Below are positions 1 to 9,000 of a DNA stretch of 64,000 nt, one piece after another. Under the pieces are notes generated by a model, which was not told the origin of the DNA, did no database searches, and saw only the letters and a list, made by a program, of their open reading frames with translations. The number at the start of each line of letters is the position of its first letter. Position 1 is the stretch's first letter. The DNA is taken from contig NZ_CP031455.1 in the NCBI RefSeq assembly GCF_003391135.1, forward strand, positions 558,001 to 622,000, read 5' to 3'. The translations under genes and the position numbers were made by a program. This DNA is from Streptoverticillium olivoreticuli subsp. olivoreticuli (lineage in GTDB: Bacteria > Actinomycetota > Actinomycetes > Streptomycetales > Streptomycetaceae).

Positions 1-2
1 AA

Positions 3-197
3 GGCGAGGCCGAAGTCTCAGAGATCACGACGGTTCCAGGCGACGGGGTTGGCCGGGAACTGCTGGAGATGATCCCGCAGGCCGCGAAACCTGACGATGA
101 ACGTGCGTTTCTGGAGCAGCTGGTCGCCGAGCGCCGGGTGGTCATCCGGTTGAAGGTGAGCCGGCTGTACGGAACGGCGCTCGACATCGACGGCTAG
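3..197 (+). CDS. C-terminal end of an unidentified protein (partial)
   Basis: An open frame enters from the left edge and stops at TAG 195-197. The visible 64 residues read as a soluble, mixed-charge helical tail, with a PDDERAFLEQLV stretch and the end GTALDID. No motif identifies the family. The stop codon overlaps the left terminal repeat of the adjacent IS-like element, so this tail could have been truncated or given a new stop by that insertion. It could be the end of an intact gene or itself a remnant. Confidence 0.4.
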   Translation, partial: GEAEVSEITTVPGDGVGRELLEMIPQAAKPDDERAFLEQLVAERRVVIRLKVSRLYGTALDIDG

Positions 198-1157
198 GCA
201 CTGTCCGATAGGTCGTGTGACCGGCTGGCGTTCATGTCGTTCCGCTCGGTGTGGGGCAGGGTGGGGCGGGCGATCTGTCGGATCGGGAGTGGGCTCGGCT
301 GGAGCCGTACTTGCCGAGGAAGGTGGGGCGGGGCGGTCGTTGGAAGAGTCATCGCGGGGTGATCAATGGCATTCTCTTCCGGCAGCGGACCGGTGTCCCG
401 TGGCGTGGTCCGCCGGCACGGTTCGGGATATGGAAGGCCGTGCACGACAGGCATCGCAGGTGGTCGGCGGACGGCGCGTGGGAGAGGGTCCTGCGGGCTG
501 TCCAGGCCGATGCCGATGCGGAAGGCCGGATCGACTGGAGCATGGGGCCTCGGGCCGTGCCCATCAGCACGCCGCGGGCGCCCGCACCGGCGCGCCGCGT
601 ACCCCTGGACAACGCGGCCAGCCTGTTCAGCATCGTCCGGACGAGGCCCCGGGCCGCTCCCGTGGCGGGCTCACCCGCAAGATCCACCTCGCCGGTGAGG
701 GCGGCCGACGTCCGCCCGCGTCCGTCATCACACCAGGCCAGTGGGGCGACGCCCCGCAACTGATCCCGGTCCTCGAACGCATCCGCGTCCCACGGCCCGG
801 CGGCGGTCATCCGCGCACCCGCCCCGATCACCTGGGCGGCGACAAAGCGTACCCGTCCCGACAGAACCGCCGGTACCTACGGCGCCGACAGATCAAGCAC
901 ACCATCCCCGAACGCAAGGACCAGCGGGCCAACCGCCCGGCGCCGCGGCAGCGCGGGCGGCCGTCCCACCGGCTTCGACAAGACGATCTACAAACGCCGC
1001 AACGAAGCCAGGCGAACGATCAACGCCCTCAAGGGCTTCCGCGCCATAGCCACCCGCTTCGACAAAAGGGCGTATATCTTCCACAGCACCGTCATCGTTG
1101 CTGCCCTTCGCCTATGGCTTCGCTCATGACTTTCCAAACAGTTCCCAGGCAGGGTTC
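195..1157 (+). mobile_element. IS5-type insertion sequence, inactive
   Basis: The element is bounded on the left by CTAGGCACTGTCCGATAGG (from 194) and on the right by a sequence that reads inward on the minus strand as CTGGGAACTGTTTGGAAAG, about 20 nt after the transposase stop. The two ends match at roughly 14 of 21 positions, as expected for terminal inverted repeats. A CTAG tetramer at 194-197 resembles the YTAR targets used by IS5 elements. Its single transposase gene is frameshifted. The exact right boundary is uncertain by several bases. Confidence 0.55.
251..1129 (+). pseudogene. IS5-family (DUF4096/DDE) transposase, two frameshifts
   Basis: The N-terminal DUF4096-like part (LSDREWARLEPYLP, then GVPWRGPPARFGIW) begins at GTG 251 in frame 2. 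At about 550 the coding signal moves to frame 1, where [24 protein letters not shown] and LGGDKAYPSRQNRRYLRRR continue the DDE domain. At about 935 it returns to frame 2 for GGRPTGFDKTIYKRRNEA and the end IVAALRLWLRS, stopping at 1127-1129. Two compensating indels therefore destroy the reading frame. Programmed frameshifting is known in some IS families, but two separate shifts without slippery runs argue for decay. Confidence 0.85.
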
Positions 1158-1297
1158 ATACGGACCTCGCCGGGTTGCCCGTTTCGGCGATAGCGGTTTG
1201 GCTTAGTAGATCCGATTTGAGAGTACCGGTCGATCGTTACCCCAGTCAGGCCCGGCCGCCGTAGGGCGCTTGGGTTTGCCGGGAAGGTGGGACTGAG

Positions 1298-2434
1298 GTG
1301 GAGCGAATATCCCAGGCGGCAGCTCGGCTCGGTCGGCTTCCAGTGCGCATCAGTGGTGGCGTCCCAACCCAGGACGTGGTTTCACTGGATCGCGGGGACC
1401 CGGACTTTTCCACCCCTGCCCCCATCGTCGATGCCATGGACCGGGCTCTGCGAGACGGCTACACGCATTACGGAGACCTCAACGGAGATCCCGAACTCCG
1501 CGCATACATAGCAGAGCGAGCCAGCGCGTATACGGGTGACAGATACGACGACTCGCAGGTCCTCATCACACCTGGTTCGACGGCCGGTCTGGCCACTGCC
1601 ATCTACGCCATTGCCGGGCCAGGCGACCGGATAGTACTGTTCGACCCGACTTACCCCGCGTACGCCGAGCAGGCCGCGCTGGCCGGTGCCACTGTGGTGC
1701 GCGTGCCGTTCCGAGAGGACGGCGGCCTGCACCTGGAGGCACTGCAGGAATCCGTCGTGGGCGCCCGCCTCCTCGTGCTGTGCCATCCGTCCAACCCCAC
1801 CGGCGCAGTGTTTTCCGAAGCGGATCTGCGCGGGCTCGCCGCTGTGCTCGAAGGAAGCGACACCATCGTCCTCGCCGACGAGGCCCACGCGGACATCGTC
1901 TACGACCACCGGCCCTACATCTCCACCATGGGTATCCCCGAACTGCGCCCGCGCCTGGTGAACTGCCGTAGTTTCTCCAAGACCTATGCCATGGCCGGCT
2001 GGCGGCTGGGATACCTGATCGCGCCGCCCGAACTGGCGAAGGTGATTCGGCGGATCCACCTCATCTACAACTGCGGTGTGAACTCGGCGGTTCAGCGGGC
2101 CGGGCTGTTCGCTTTGCGGACTGGGACATCGCTGGTGATGCCCATGCTCCAGGAGTACCAGCACCGTCGTGACCTGGTCGTGGACTGGATGCGGCAGACC
2201 GGGTTGCTCCGCGGGCGAGTCCCGGAAGGCACGTTCTACGCCTACCCCCATTATCCGCACCCCATCGGATCCGTGGAAATGGTCCGGCATTTGCTGCGGT
2301 ACGGCGTATGCGTGCGAGCCGGTGCCTTTGACGGCCCAGGCGGAGAGCACCATCTGCGGATCTCGTTCTCCACGAACACTACGGACCTGATCGAAGGTCT
2401 GTCCCGATTGGAGAAAGGATTGCGTGCGCTATGA
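1298..2434 (+). CDS. PLP-dependent aminotransferase, class I/II
   Basis: A 378-residue fold-type I aminotransferase, a normal length for the family. The cofactor lysine lies in SFSKTYAMAGWRLGY (about residue 228); PSNPTG (about 165) and LADEAHADIVY (about 193) are the usual PLP-contact motifs, and the C-terminal LRISFS segment has the arginine expected to bind the substrate carboxylate. The GTG start at 1298 is preceded by purine-rich GGGAAGG. The stop overlaps the next start (ATGA at 2431), so it is translationally coupled to the aldolase. It would interconvert a 2-oxo acid and an amino acid. The substrate cannot be read from sequence, but the two partners suggest that it aminates or deaminates an aldol product before or after hydroxylation. 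Confidence 0.9.
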   Translation: MERISQAAARLGRLPVRISGGVPTQDVVSLDRGDPDFSTPAPIVDAMDRALRDGYTHYGDLNGDPELRAYIAERASAYTGDRYDDSQVLITPGSTAGLATAIYAIAGPGDRIVLFDPTYPAYAEQAALAGATVVRVPFREDGGLHLEALQESVVGARLLVLCHPSNPTGAVFSEADLRGLAAVLEGSDTIVLADEAHADIVYDHRPYISTMGIPELRPRLVNCRSFSKTYAMAGWRLGYLIAPPELAKVIRRIHLIYNCGVNSAVQRAGLFALRTGTSLVMPMLQEYQHRRDLVVDWMRQTGLLRGRVPEGTFYAYPHYPHPIGSVEMVRHLLRYGVCVRAGAFDGPGGEHHLRISFSTNTTDLIEGLSRLEKGLRAL

Positions 2435-3459
2435 GCCCGAAGTGGACCAGCCGCGTGCCCACCCTGCTCGACTGCACTTTGCGCGAAGGCCCTTATGAAT
2501 GCCGATTCGGCTCCGAGGAGATGGCCATCATCGCCAAGCAGCTCCAGCAGTCCGGTATCACCCATATCGAGGTGGGTGCCGAGACCGGACTGGGCACCAA
2601 CCCGCAAGTTGACGACATCGACCAGATCCGTACGGTCGCCGCCGCGGCCCCGGGCACCCGAGTGGGCGTCATAGCCGGCGCCTCCTCGACGACGGTCGAC
2701 GACCTGCGCCGGGTGGTGGACGCGGGGGCGGGCTTCATCAGAGTTGCCGCGGCGGTCACCGACTCGACCACGGCGCTGCCGCTCATCGAGGCGGTCGCCG
2801 ACTGGAACGTCCCGGTGACGTTCAATGCCATCAAGTGCTACGCAGTCGAGCAGCAACAGTTGCTGTCCATCGCCAAAGATGTCACAGCCGCAGGCGCCCA
2901 CGTCTTCTACCTGGTGGACTCCGCAGGCTCCATGCTGCCTCGTACTGTGCACCGACGCACGGCCGCACTCCACGACCTCGGCATCCAGGTCGGTTTCCAC
3001 GGACACGACAACCTGGCCCTCGCGGTGGCGAATTCCCTGGCGGCCCTCGACGCCGGCGCGATCGCTGCGGACGGAACGCTCAGGGGCATCGGCCGCAGCG
3101 CAGGCAATGCCCAGCTGGAAGTGCTGGTCAAAGCTGCTCAGCAGCACGGCTCCCTGACCGAAGTGGACGGCGACGCGCTGTGCCGCCTCTCGGAGGAACT
3201 CATCGCCGAGCGCAGGCTCCGTGACCGTGGCGTCTCGTTCCTGGACATCGCCATGGGGGAAGGCCGGTTCCACTCCGAGCGCCTTGACCTCGCACGCGAG
3301 GTGGCACATGCCTACCAGGTGCCCCTCGAATCCCTGGTCCGTGCCACAGGACAGAGCGACCCCGTCGCTCCCGACCGGAACCTGTTGGAACAAACGGCGG
3401 CCCTGCTACGCGCGGACCCGCCTGCCGAAGCCGCCCACTCCTGGCCCGGTCACTGGTGA
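2431..3459 (+). CDS. DRE-TIM metallolyase, 4-hydroxy-2-oxovalerate aldolase-like
   Basis: A 342-residue protein of the HMG-CoA lyase / 4-hydroxy-2-oxoacid aldolase family. LLDCTLREGPYECRF near residue 12 has the DxTLRxG metal/substrate motif, and GFHGHDNLALAVANSLAALDAGA (written in parts: GFHGHDNLA, then LAALDAGA) near 188-210 holds the HxHDN metal ligands. DGTLRGIGRSAGNAQLE completes the active site with a Gly-rich loop. These enzymes make or break C-C bonds next to a 2-oxo acid using a divalent metal. No DmpF-type acylating dehydrogenase is adjacent, so meta-cleavage catabolism is unlikely. A biosynthetic aldol step feeding the coupled aminotransferase is the preferred inference. Citrate- or isopropylmalate-synthase-type condensation is less likely given the closeness to HOA aldolases. 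Confidence 0.8.
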   Translation: MSPKWTSRVPTLLDCTLREGPYECRFGSEEMAIIAKQLQQSGITHIEVGAETGLGTNPQVDDIDQIRTVAAAAPGTRVGVIAGASSTTVDDLRRVVDAGAGFIRVAAAVTDSTTALPLIEAVADWNVPVTFNAIKCYAVEQQQLLSIAKDVTAAGAHVFYLVDSAGSMLPRTVHRRTAALHDLGIQVGFHGHDNLALAVANSLAALDAGAIAADGTLRGIGRSAGNAQLEVLVKAAQQHGSLTEVDGDALCRLSEELIAERRLRDRGVSFLDIAMGEGRFHSERLDLAREVAHAYQVPLESLVRATGQSDPVAPDRNLLEQTAALLRADPPAEAAHSWPGHW

Positions 3460-3470
3460 GGTGAAGATCC

Positions 3471-4322
3471 ATGGGCAAGACAAGCAATCGCGTCAAGGCC
3501 ATCGAGGGCCAGGTCGCCCGAATCGGCCGACTGGGCGCACAGCCCACTGAGGCCGTGGCCCAAGAGGTCATGACCCTGCCCCAGCCGCAGGACTGGGTGC
3601 TGGACTCCGGCGAACACCAGTCGGGAGGCTGGTGGACCTGCTCGCTGCTCAACGCCTCCGGAGACCCGCGCGATGTGACGCTTCAGGACTGCGACCCGGC
3701 CCCCACGACCTTGCTCGAACGCATGCCTGCCACCCGGACGTTGCTTGAATCGCTGGGACTGCACTATATGTGGGCACGGCTCGCGCGACTGGAGGCCAAG
3801 TCCTTCCTGTGGGAGCACCGGGACTACGGCAATCTCAGCGAGGCCGAACGCCACCGGCTGCATATCCCGCTCCATACGAATCCGTCCGCCTATCTGGTGA
3901 CACGCGGAGCGAAGGTGCACATGTACGCGGGTCACATGTGGCGGCTTACCCCGACCCACCAGCACGGGGTGTGCAACCTCGACGGCCCGGACCGCATCCA
4001 CCTGCTCCTGGACTGCTACGCCGACGACGCCTACCGAAGCCGCGCCGCGACTGCCGAGCTCCTCGACGGCGACGTTGAGCAGCTTCCGGACATCACCGCT
4101 GATCAACTTGCCGAGGCGAAGATCACCGCCCGAAGGCTCGCCGAGGGCGGGGACATCTCCGGCGCCGAGAATCGCCTTCTACGGCTGTTCTACCTCTACG
4201 CGTTGCCCGAAGGCCGGATCTACGACCTCGTCATGGACCTGCACCGGACGCTGGGCCGCGAACAAGATGTACGGCGCTGGCGCGAGCACAAGCGTTTGGC
4301 CCTCAAACAGGATGCTGCATAG
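3471..4322 (+). CDS. aspartyl/asparaginyl beta-hydroxylase-like Fe(II)/2-oxoglutarate oxygenase
   Basis: A 283-residue protein starting at ATG 3471, 11 nt after the aldolase stop, with GAGGTGAAG as ribosome site. Residues about 115-190 carry the LpxO/AspH-type cupin: LWEHRDYGNL gives the iron H-x-D, RLHIPLHTNPSAYLV is the double-stranded helix strand, and HQHGVCNLDGPDRIHLLLD supplies the distal histidine plus the arginine that anchors 2-oxoglutarate. The N-terminal 110 residues and the helical C-terminal tail (RRLAEGGDISGAENRLLRLFYL) are not assigned. As third gene of the operon it is inferred to hydroxylate an unactivated carbon of the amino acid or oxo acid made by its two partners. Protein-residue hydroxylation is the alternative. 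Confidence 0.75.
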   Translation: MGKTSNRVKAIEGQVARIGRLGAQPTEAVAQEVMTLPQPQDWVLDSGEHQSGGWWTCSLLNASGDPRDVTLQDCDPAPTTLLERMPATRTLLESLGLHYMWARLARLEAKSFLWEHRDYGNLSEAERHRLHIPLHTNPSAYLVTRGAKVHMYAGHMWRLTPTHQHGVCNLDGPDRIHLLLDCYADDAYRSRAATAELLDGDVEQLPDITADQLAEAKITARRLAEGGDISGAENRLLRLFYLYALPEGRIYDLVMDLHRTLGREQDVRRWREHKRLALKQDAA

Positions 4323-4377
4323 CGCCGCCGTTCCTTCCCTTCCGGTCGGATCTCGGCCGACCCGGAGCTGACGGTCG

Positions 4378-4402
4378 GCCAGTCGCCCGACCTGTCGGAC
4401 AC
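4378..4402 (-). repeat. IS end matching 201-225 in inverted orientation
   Basis: Read on the minus strand this 25-mer begins GTGTCCGACAGGTCGGG and matches the left end of the IS at 201-225 (CTGTCCGATAGGTCGTG...) at 20 of 25 positions. On its outer side it meets a CTTAG (4405-4409), which also borders what may be the right end of the second transposase remnant. It therefore marks an insertion-sequence terminus pointing inward toward the three-gene operon, without a transposase gene beside it. Confidence 0.5.
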
Positions 4403-4430
4403 GCCTTAGGACGTATCGGATCCGTGCTGG

Positions 4431-5015
4431 TCAGAGCCACTCGCTGAGGACTGCGACCAGCACGGTCGCCTCGTAGCGGACGGCAGGCTTGTCGTATCTC
4501 GTGGCCACGGCCCGGTGGCACTTGAGGCGATTGATCCCGCACTCGACGGCATGGCGCTCGCGGTGTTCGTTCTTGCCGGACTTCGGTGGCCGACCGCCTC
4601 GGGAGCCGAGCTTCTGGCGGTTGCGGACTCGGTCCTCGGGGACCGGGATGGTTGCCCTGATCCCCCGTCTGCGGAAGTAGGCCCGGTTGCGGCGAGAGTC
4701 ATACGCCTTGTCGGCCCGGACCCGGTCCGGGCGCCTGCGGGGCCGCCCGCGCCCCAGCCGGGGGACCGGAATCGCCTCCAGGACCGGCTCGAACTGCGGG
4801 TAATCACCCCGCCGCCCGGCTGTGATCAGCACCGACAGCGGCTTCTGCCCCTGCTCGACAGCGAGGTGGATCTTGGTGGTCAGCCCACCCCGGGAACGTC
4901 CGGGACCGTGATCGGTCGGCTCTACCGCAATGCCGCCGGGCGGCTCCTTTTGCAGATCCCCTTCTTTCGGCGCACCAGCGGCGTGCTGGTGGGCCCGGCC
5001 TACGCACCGATGGAA
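4431..5015 (-). pseudogene. IS5-family transposase, N-terminus lost
   Basis: The frame reads [31 protein letters not shown], then [38 protein letters not shown] and [18 protein letters not shown], the DDE half of the same transposase family as at 251-1129, ending at TGA 4433-4431. The first about 110 residues (DUF4096 part) are missing. The fragment stops about 30 nt from the end of the Y-polymerase-like gene, so the left half of the element was lost. It differs clearly from the first copy (for example [14 protein letters not shown] against ITPGQWGDAPQL), so the two are separate arrivals. Confidence 0.8.
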
Positions 5016-5046
5016 GGTACGCCCCCTGCTGCCTGTGGGGCCTTCG

Positions 5047-6063
5047 TCATGGGGTGCCGCCGCCCGTACCCCCGAGGATGGCCAGGCTGGCGGGTTTGAC
5101 GGCTGTCGGCCCGAAGCGGCGACGGGCGGCGTCAGCGGCGGCCTCGATGCGGCGGGCCTTGTCGTCGGCGGGATCGAGCGTCAGCTGGCGCGGGGCATGT
5201 TCGGCCGGTGACAAGGCCTCGGCTCGCACGGCGATGGTCCGTACGCGCGCCCGCTGAAGGCCCAGGGAATCGTAGAGGACGTATGCGGTGCTGGTGAGAG
5301 TGGCGGAGTGAGCGGTGGGTTCGGGCAGCGTGCGGCTGCGTGTAGTGGTGGAGCGATCCGCGTACCGGACGGTGATGGTCACCGCGCCGGCCACTTGCTC
5401 TTCGCTGCGCAGCCGGATGCCGAGCTGCTCGGCCAGTGCCAGCAGGGCGCACCGGTGTTCTGCCGCGTCGAGTTCGTCGTGCGCGAAGCGGTGCTCGGTG
5501 CTGATCGTGCGGGCGGGTGCTTGCGGGACGACGGGCCGGGCGTCGCGTCCGTGTGCGCGTTCGTGCAGGTTGCGGCCGGTGGCGGTGCCGAAGAGGCGTT
5601 GCAGGGTGAGCGGTGGGGTGTCGGCGAGGTCGCCGATGGTGTGGATGCCGTGGCGGGTGAGGACCTTGACCGTGGCGGGGCCCACCCCGTGGAGCGCGGC
5701 GACGGGGCGCGGTCTGAGGAAGCTGCGGATGGCGTCCGGGTGTGGATCGATCACTGCGATGCCGCCCGGCTCGGTGGCGTCGGTGGCCATGGAGGCGAGG
5801 AGCCGGTTGGGCGCGGCTGCCATCGTGGTGTGGATGCCGTAGTGCGCGAGGACGCGCAGTTTGATCAGTTGCGCGAGGCCGCGGGCGTCCCTTCCCCAGT
5901 ACCGGCCGGCCCCGCTCAGGTCGAGATCTGCCGCGTCGGGGGGCAGTGCCTGGACGCGTGGGGTGATGCCCTCGAGGAGGCTGAGGAGCTGCTGATACAC
6001 GTCGGAGTCGTCGGCGGGCGAGTCGAAGTGGACGTGGAGGATGGTCCGCTGAGGCTGGTTCAT
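5047..6063 (-). CDS. Y-family polymerase-like protein with degenerate active site (ImuB-like)
   Basis: A 338-residue protein whose ATG (6063) lies 5 nt after the dnaE2 stop, so the two are one operon. Y-family features: N-terminal palm start [11 protein letters not shown], a helix-hairpin-helix region ([20 protein letters not shown], about 150), a little-finger domain, and QLTLD near the C-terminus, which resembles a beta-clamp-binding motif. The catalytic set is damaged: the first aspartate of HVDMD is His here, and the SxDE motif corresponds to PPDAADLD, losing the glutamate. This is the pattern of ImuB, a non-catalytic adaptor that brings DnaE2 to damaged DNA. It is much shorter than typical ImuB (about 500 residues). 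No ImuA' gene is present. Low-activity polymerase is the alternative. Confidence 0.75.
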   Translation of the reverse strand: MNQPQRTILHVHFDSPADDSDVYQQLLSLLEGITPRVQALPPDAADLDLSGAGRYWGRDARGLAQLIKLRVLAHYGIHTTMAAAPNRLLASMATDATEPGGIAVIDPHPDAIRSFLRPRPVAALHGVGPATVKVLTRHGIHTIGDLADTPPLTLQRLFGTATGRNLHERAHGRDARPVVPQAPARTISTEHRFAHDELDAAEHRCALLALAEQLGIRLRSEEQVAGAVTITVRYADRSTTTRSRTLPEPTAHSATLTSTAYVLYDSLGLQRARVRTIAVRAEALSPAEHAPRQLTLDPADDKARRIEAAADAARRRFGPTAVKPASLAILGGTGGGTP

Positions 6064-6068
6064 GGTTC

Positions 6069-9000
6069 TCACCCCGCGCTTCCGGGGCTGGTGTGGCCGA
6101 GTTTGGTGAGGTCGGCGGTCCGGGTGCCGGCGGGCTGGAGGTCGGCCCAGGGGTGCAGTTCGGCTCCGCCCGTGCCGTTGGGGAGGGTCCGTTGTGGCTG
6201 CTGGGCCGGGGTGGGCCGGAGGCGGGCGGCGCCCAGGAGGCGCAGGGCTGCTTCGGGGCCGTGGTCGCGGCGGGCGGCGGCGATCTCTTCCAAGTCCCAG
6301 ACCATCGTGCCGACGACGGTGCGGCGCGGGCCGCGGGCCTGGACGGTGCCGCGGACCAGCAGCAGCCCAGAATGGAAGATCGTGTGGGCGCAGGCTTCGT
6401 GGGAGTCCTCGAAGAAGGCGAGGTCGACGAAGCCGGAGCCGTCTTCGAGGGTGACGAAGATGATGCGGCGGCCAGAGGGGATCGGCGGTGTCTGGGTGGA
6501 GGCGCGTACGCCCGCGACCAGCACCCTCTGCCCGGGGAGCAGCGTGGTGAGGTGGGCTGCGTCGGTGGCACCGATCTCTTTCAGGAGGCGGTGATGGTGC
6601 TCCATGAGGTGGTGGGATACGTCGATGGAGAGGACGTCGAGTTCGGCTCCGAGGACTTCCCGGTTGGTCATCTCCGGCAGTCCGCTGGGCTGGGCGGTCA
6701 GGGGGGTGTCGTCGAGGGGCAGCTGGCCGTCGGTGGTGCGGGCGTGGGCGTGGCGGTGGAGTTCGGCTATCTGCAGGAGCAGGTCGCGGCGGGTGAGCCG
6801 GCCGTCGCGCAGCTGGTCCAAGGCACCGATCTCCGCGAGGTGTTCGGCGGTGGGGCGGGAGGGGTGCGCGCGCTGCCAGAAGTCCTGCAGGGTGGTGTAG
6901 GGCCGGCCGGTGACGATCCGTTCGACTTCCTCGGCGTGGATGCCTTTGACCGCGGACAGCGCCAGGCGCACTCCCTGGGTTCCGTCGGGGGTGTTCTCGA
7001 CGATGTGGGCGGCGCGGGAGCGGTTGATGTCGACGCCGAGGACGGGGACGTCGTGGCGCCGGGCGTCGGCAGTGATCACGCGCTTGGGCCACATGCCCGG
7101 GTCGTGCTCGAGCAGGCCGGCGTAGAGGGCGGCGGGGTGGTGGGCCTTGAGCCAGGCCGATTGCAGGGCGGGGACGGCGAAGGCGACCGCGTGGGCCCGG
7201 CAGAAGCCATAGGCGCCGAAGGAGGCGATGACCTCCCAGATCTTCTCCAGGGTCTCGGGGTCGTAGCCGCGGGCGGCGGCGCTGCGCCGGAACCAGGAGT
7301 GGAGGCGCGGCAGGCGGTCGGCGTCGGCCAGGCCGCGGCGGGCGACCTCGGCCAGCGCCCGGTCGCAGCCGGTCAGGACCGAGAGCATTTCGATGATCTG
7401 CTCGTGCCAGATGGTGACGCCGTAGGTGTCGCGGAGCACGGGTTCGAGGTCGGGGTGAAGGTAGGCGGGGGCGGCACCGTGGCGGGCGGCGACGTACTGC
7501 TCGGGCATGCCGCCTGCCACCGGGCCGGGCCGGAAGAGGGAGATGTCGGCGATGACATCGGCGACGTCGCGGGGCTGGAGCCGGCCGAGAAGATCTTGCT
7601 GGCCTGGGCTCTCGAGCTGGAACATCCCTATGGTGTCGGAGGCCTGGATCATCTTGAAGGCGAAGAAGTCGTCCAGCAGGACCTCGTCGAGGACGATGTC
7701 CTTGCCGGTGGTGCGGCTGATCTCCGCAACGGCATGCGCCATCGCGGACTGCATGCGCACGCCCAGCACGTCCAGCTTGAGCAGGCCGAGATCCTCCACG
7801 TCCTCCTTGTCGGCCTGGACCATGGGATAACTGCCGCCGGGCGTGGGCTGAACGGGCAGGCGGTCCAGCAGGCCGGCGTCGCTGAGGATCACCCCGCACG
7901 GGTGCATCGCGTAGCCGCGGGGAAGGGCGTCCAGACCCGCGGCGAGCTCCCACAGCGGCCCGAAGGTCCGGGCCTCGGCGGCGAGCCGGCGCAGCTCCGG
8001 CAGTTCGGCGAGTGCGGAGGGGATGTCGCAGGCCCGGATGTGCGGGAAGCTCTTGGCGATCCGGTCGACCGTCTGTGGGGCGATGCCCAGCGCCAGGCCG
8101 GTGTCGCGCAGGGCGTGCCGGGCGCGGTAGGTCTCGGGCATGCCGGTGACCGCCACTCTCGAGGAGCCGAACCGTTCGAAGATGCGGTCGTAGACCTCCA
8201 GGCGGCGGGCGGACTCCACGTCGATGTCGATGTCGGGCAAGCTCCGGCGTCGCTCACTGATGAAGCGTTCGAAGAGCAGCCCGAACTGCATGGGGTTGGC
8301 CCGGGCGACGTCCAGGGCGTGGTTGACCATGCTGCCGGCGCCCGAGCCTCGGGCCGCCACCCGGATCCCCATCTCCCGGATGTCCGCGACGACCTGGGCG
8401 ACGGTGAGGAAGTAACTGTCGAAGCCCAGCCGGCTGATGACGGCGAGTTCCTCGTCCAGGCGCGCGACGGCGCCCGGGTCGCGGTCCAGGCCGCGGCGGA
8501 TCATCCCGGCCTCGCAGCGCTCGCGCAGCAGCCGCGCCGCGCCGCCCGGACCGGGGTCGGCGCCCACGACGTCGGGCTCGGGGAAGTACGGGATCCCCGC
8601 CCCCACCCCCAGGTCGGCCACCGGATCGAGGGTGCACTGCTCGGCGGTCCGTACGGTCTCCGCCATCAGGCGCAGCGCCCGGCCCCTCCCGGCGCCGGCG
8701 GCCGCGGCGATGCGCTCGGCGGCCGCGGACAAGGTGGCCGGGTCCTTGAGCCAGCGCTCCCCCGCATCCAGGTGGCGCCGGTCGATGGGGCGCAGCAGGC
8801 GGGCAGCGTCCAGGACGTCGGCGAGGCGGTGCTGGCCGGGGTCGGCGTAGCGCACGGCGTTCGTGACGACCGCGGGGATGTGGAGGCGGTCGGCGAGGGT
8901 GAGGGTGTGGGCGGCCAGCCGCAGTGATCCCGGCCCGGTACCGGCGCGCCCGTGCCACAGGACTTCCAGTCGCAGGGACGTTCCGGCGAGCTCGCGCCAG

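Noticed and set aside
3471..4322. Possibility that the third operon gene is an NRPS-type hydroxylase of the SyrP/TauD class
   Set aside because: Its motifs (H-x-D followed by HxxxxN...RIHLLLD) fit the AspH/LpxO branch rather than TauD/SyrP.
4406..4807. Alternative minus-strand frame across the second transposase remnant
   Set aside because: The overlapping frame 4431-4832 carries the DDE transposase motifs; this one is Ser/Arg-rich shadow.
5047..7953. A single 968-codon minus-strand frame running from within dnaE2 through the Y-family gene
   Set aside because: Its first two thirds are Arg/Pro-rich antisense-type sequence in the wrong frame of dnaE2. Only the part from ATG 6063 is protein-like and has family motifs.
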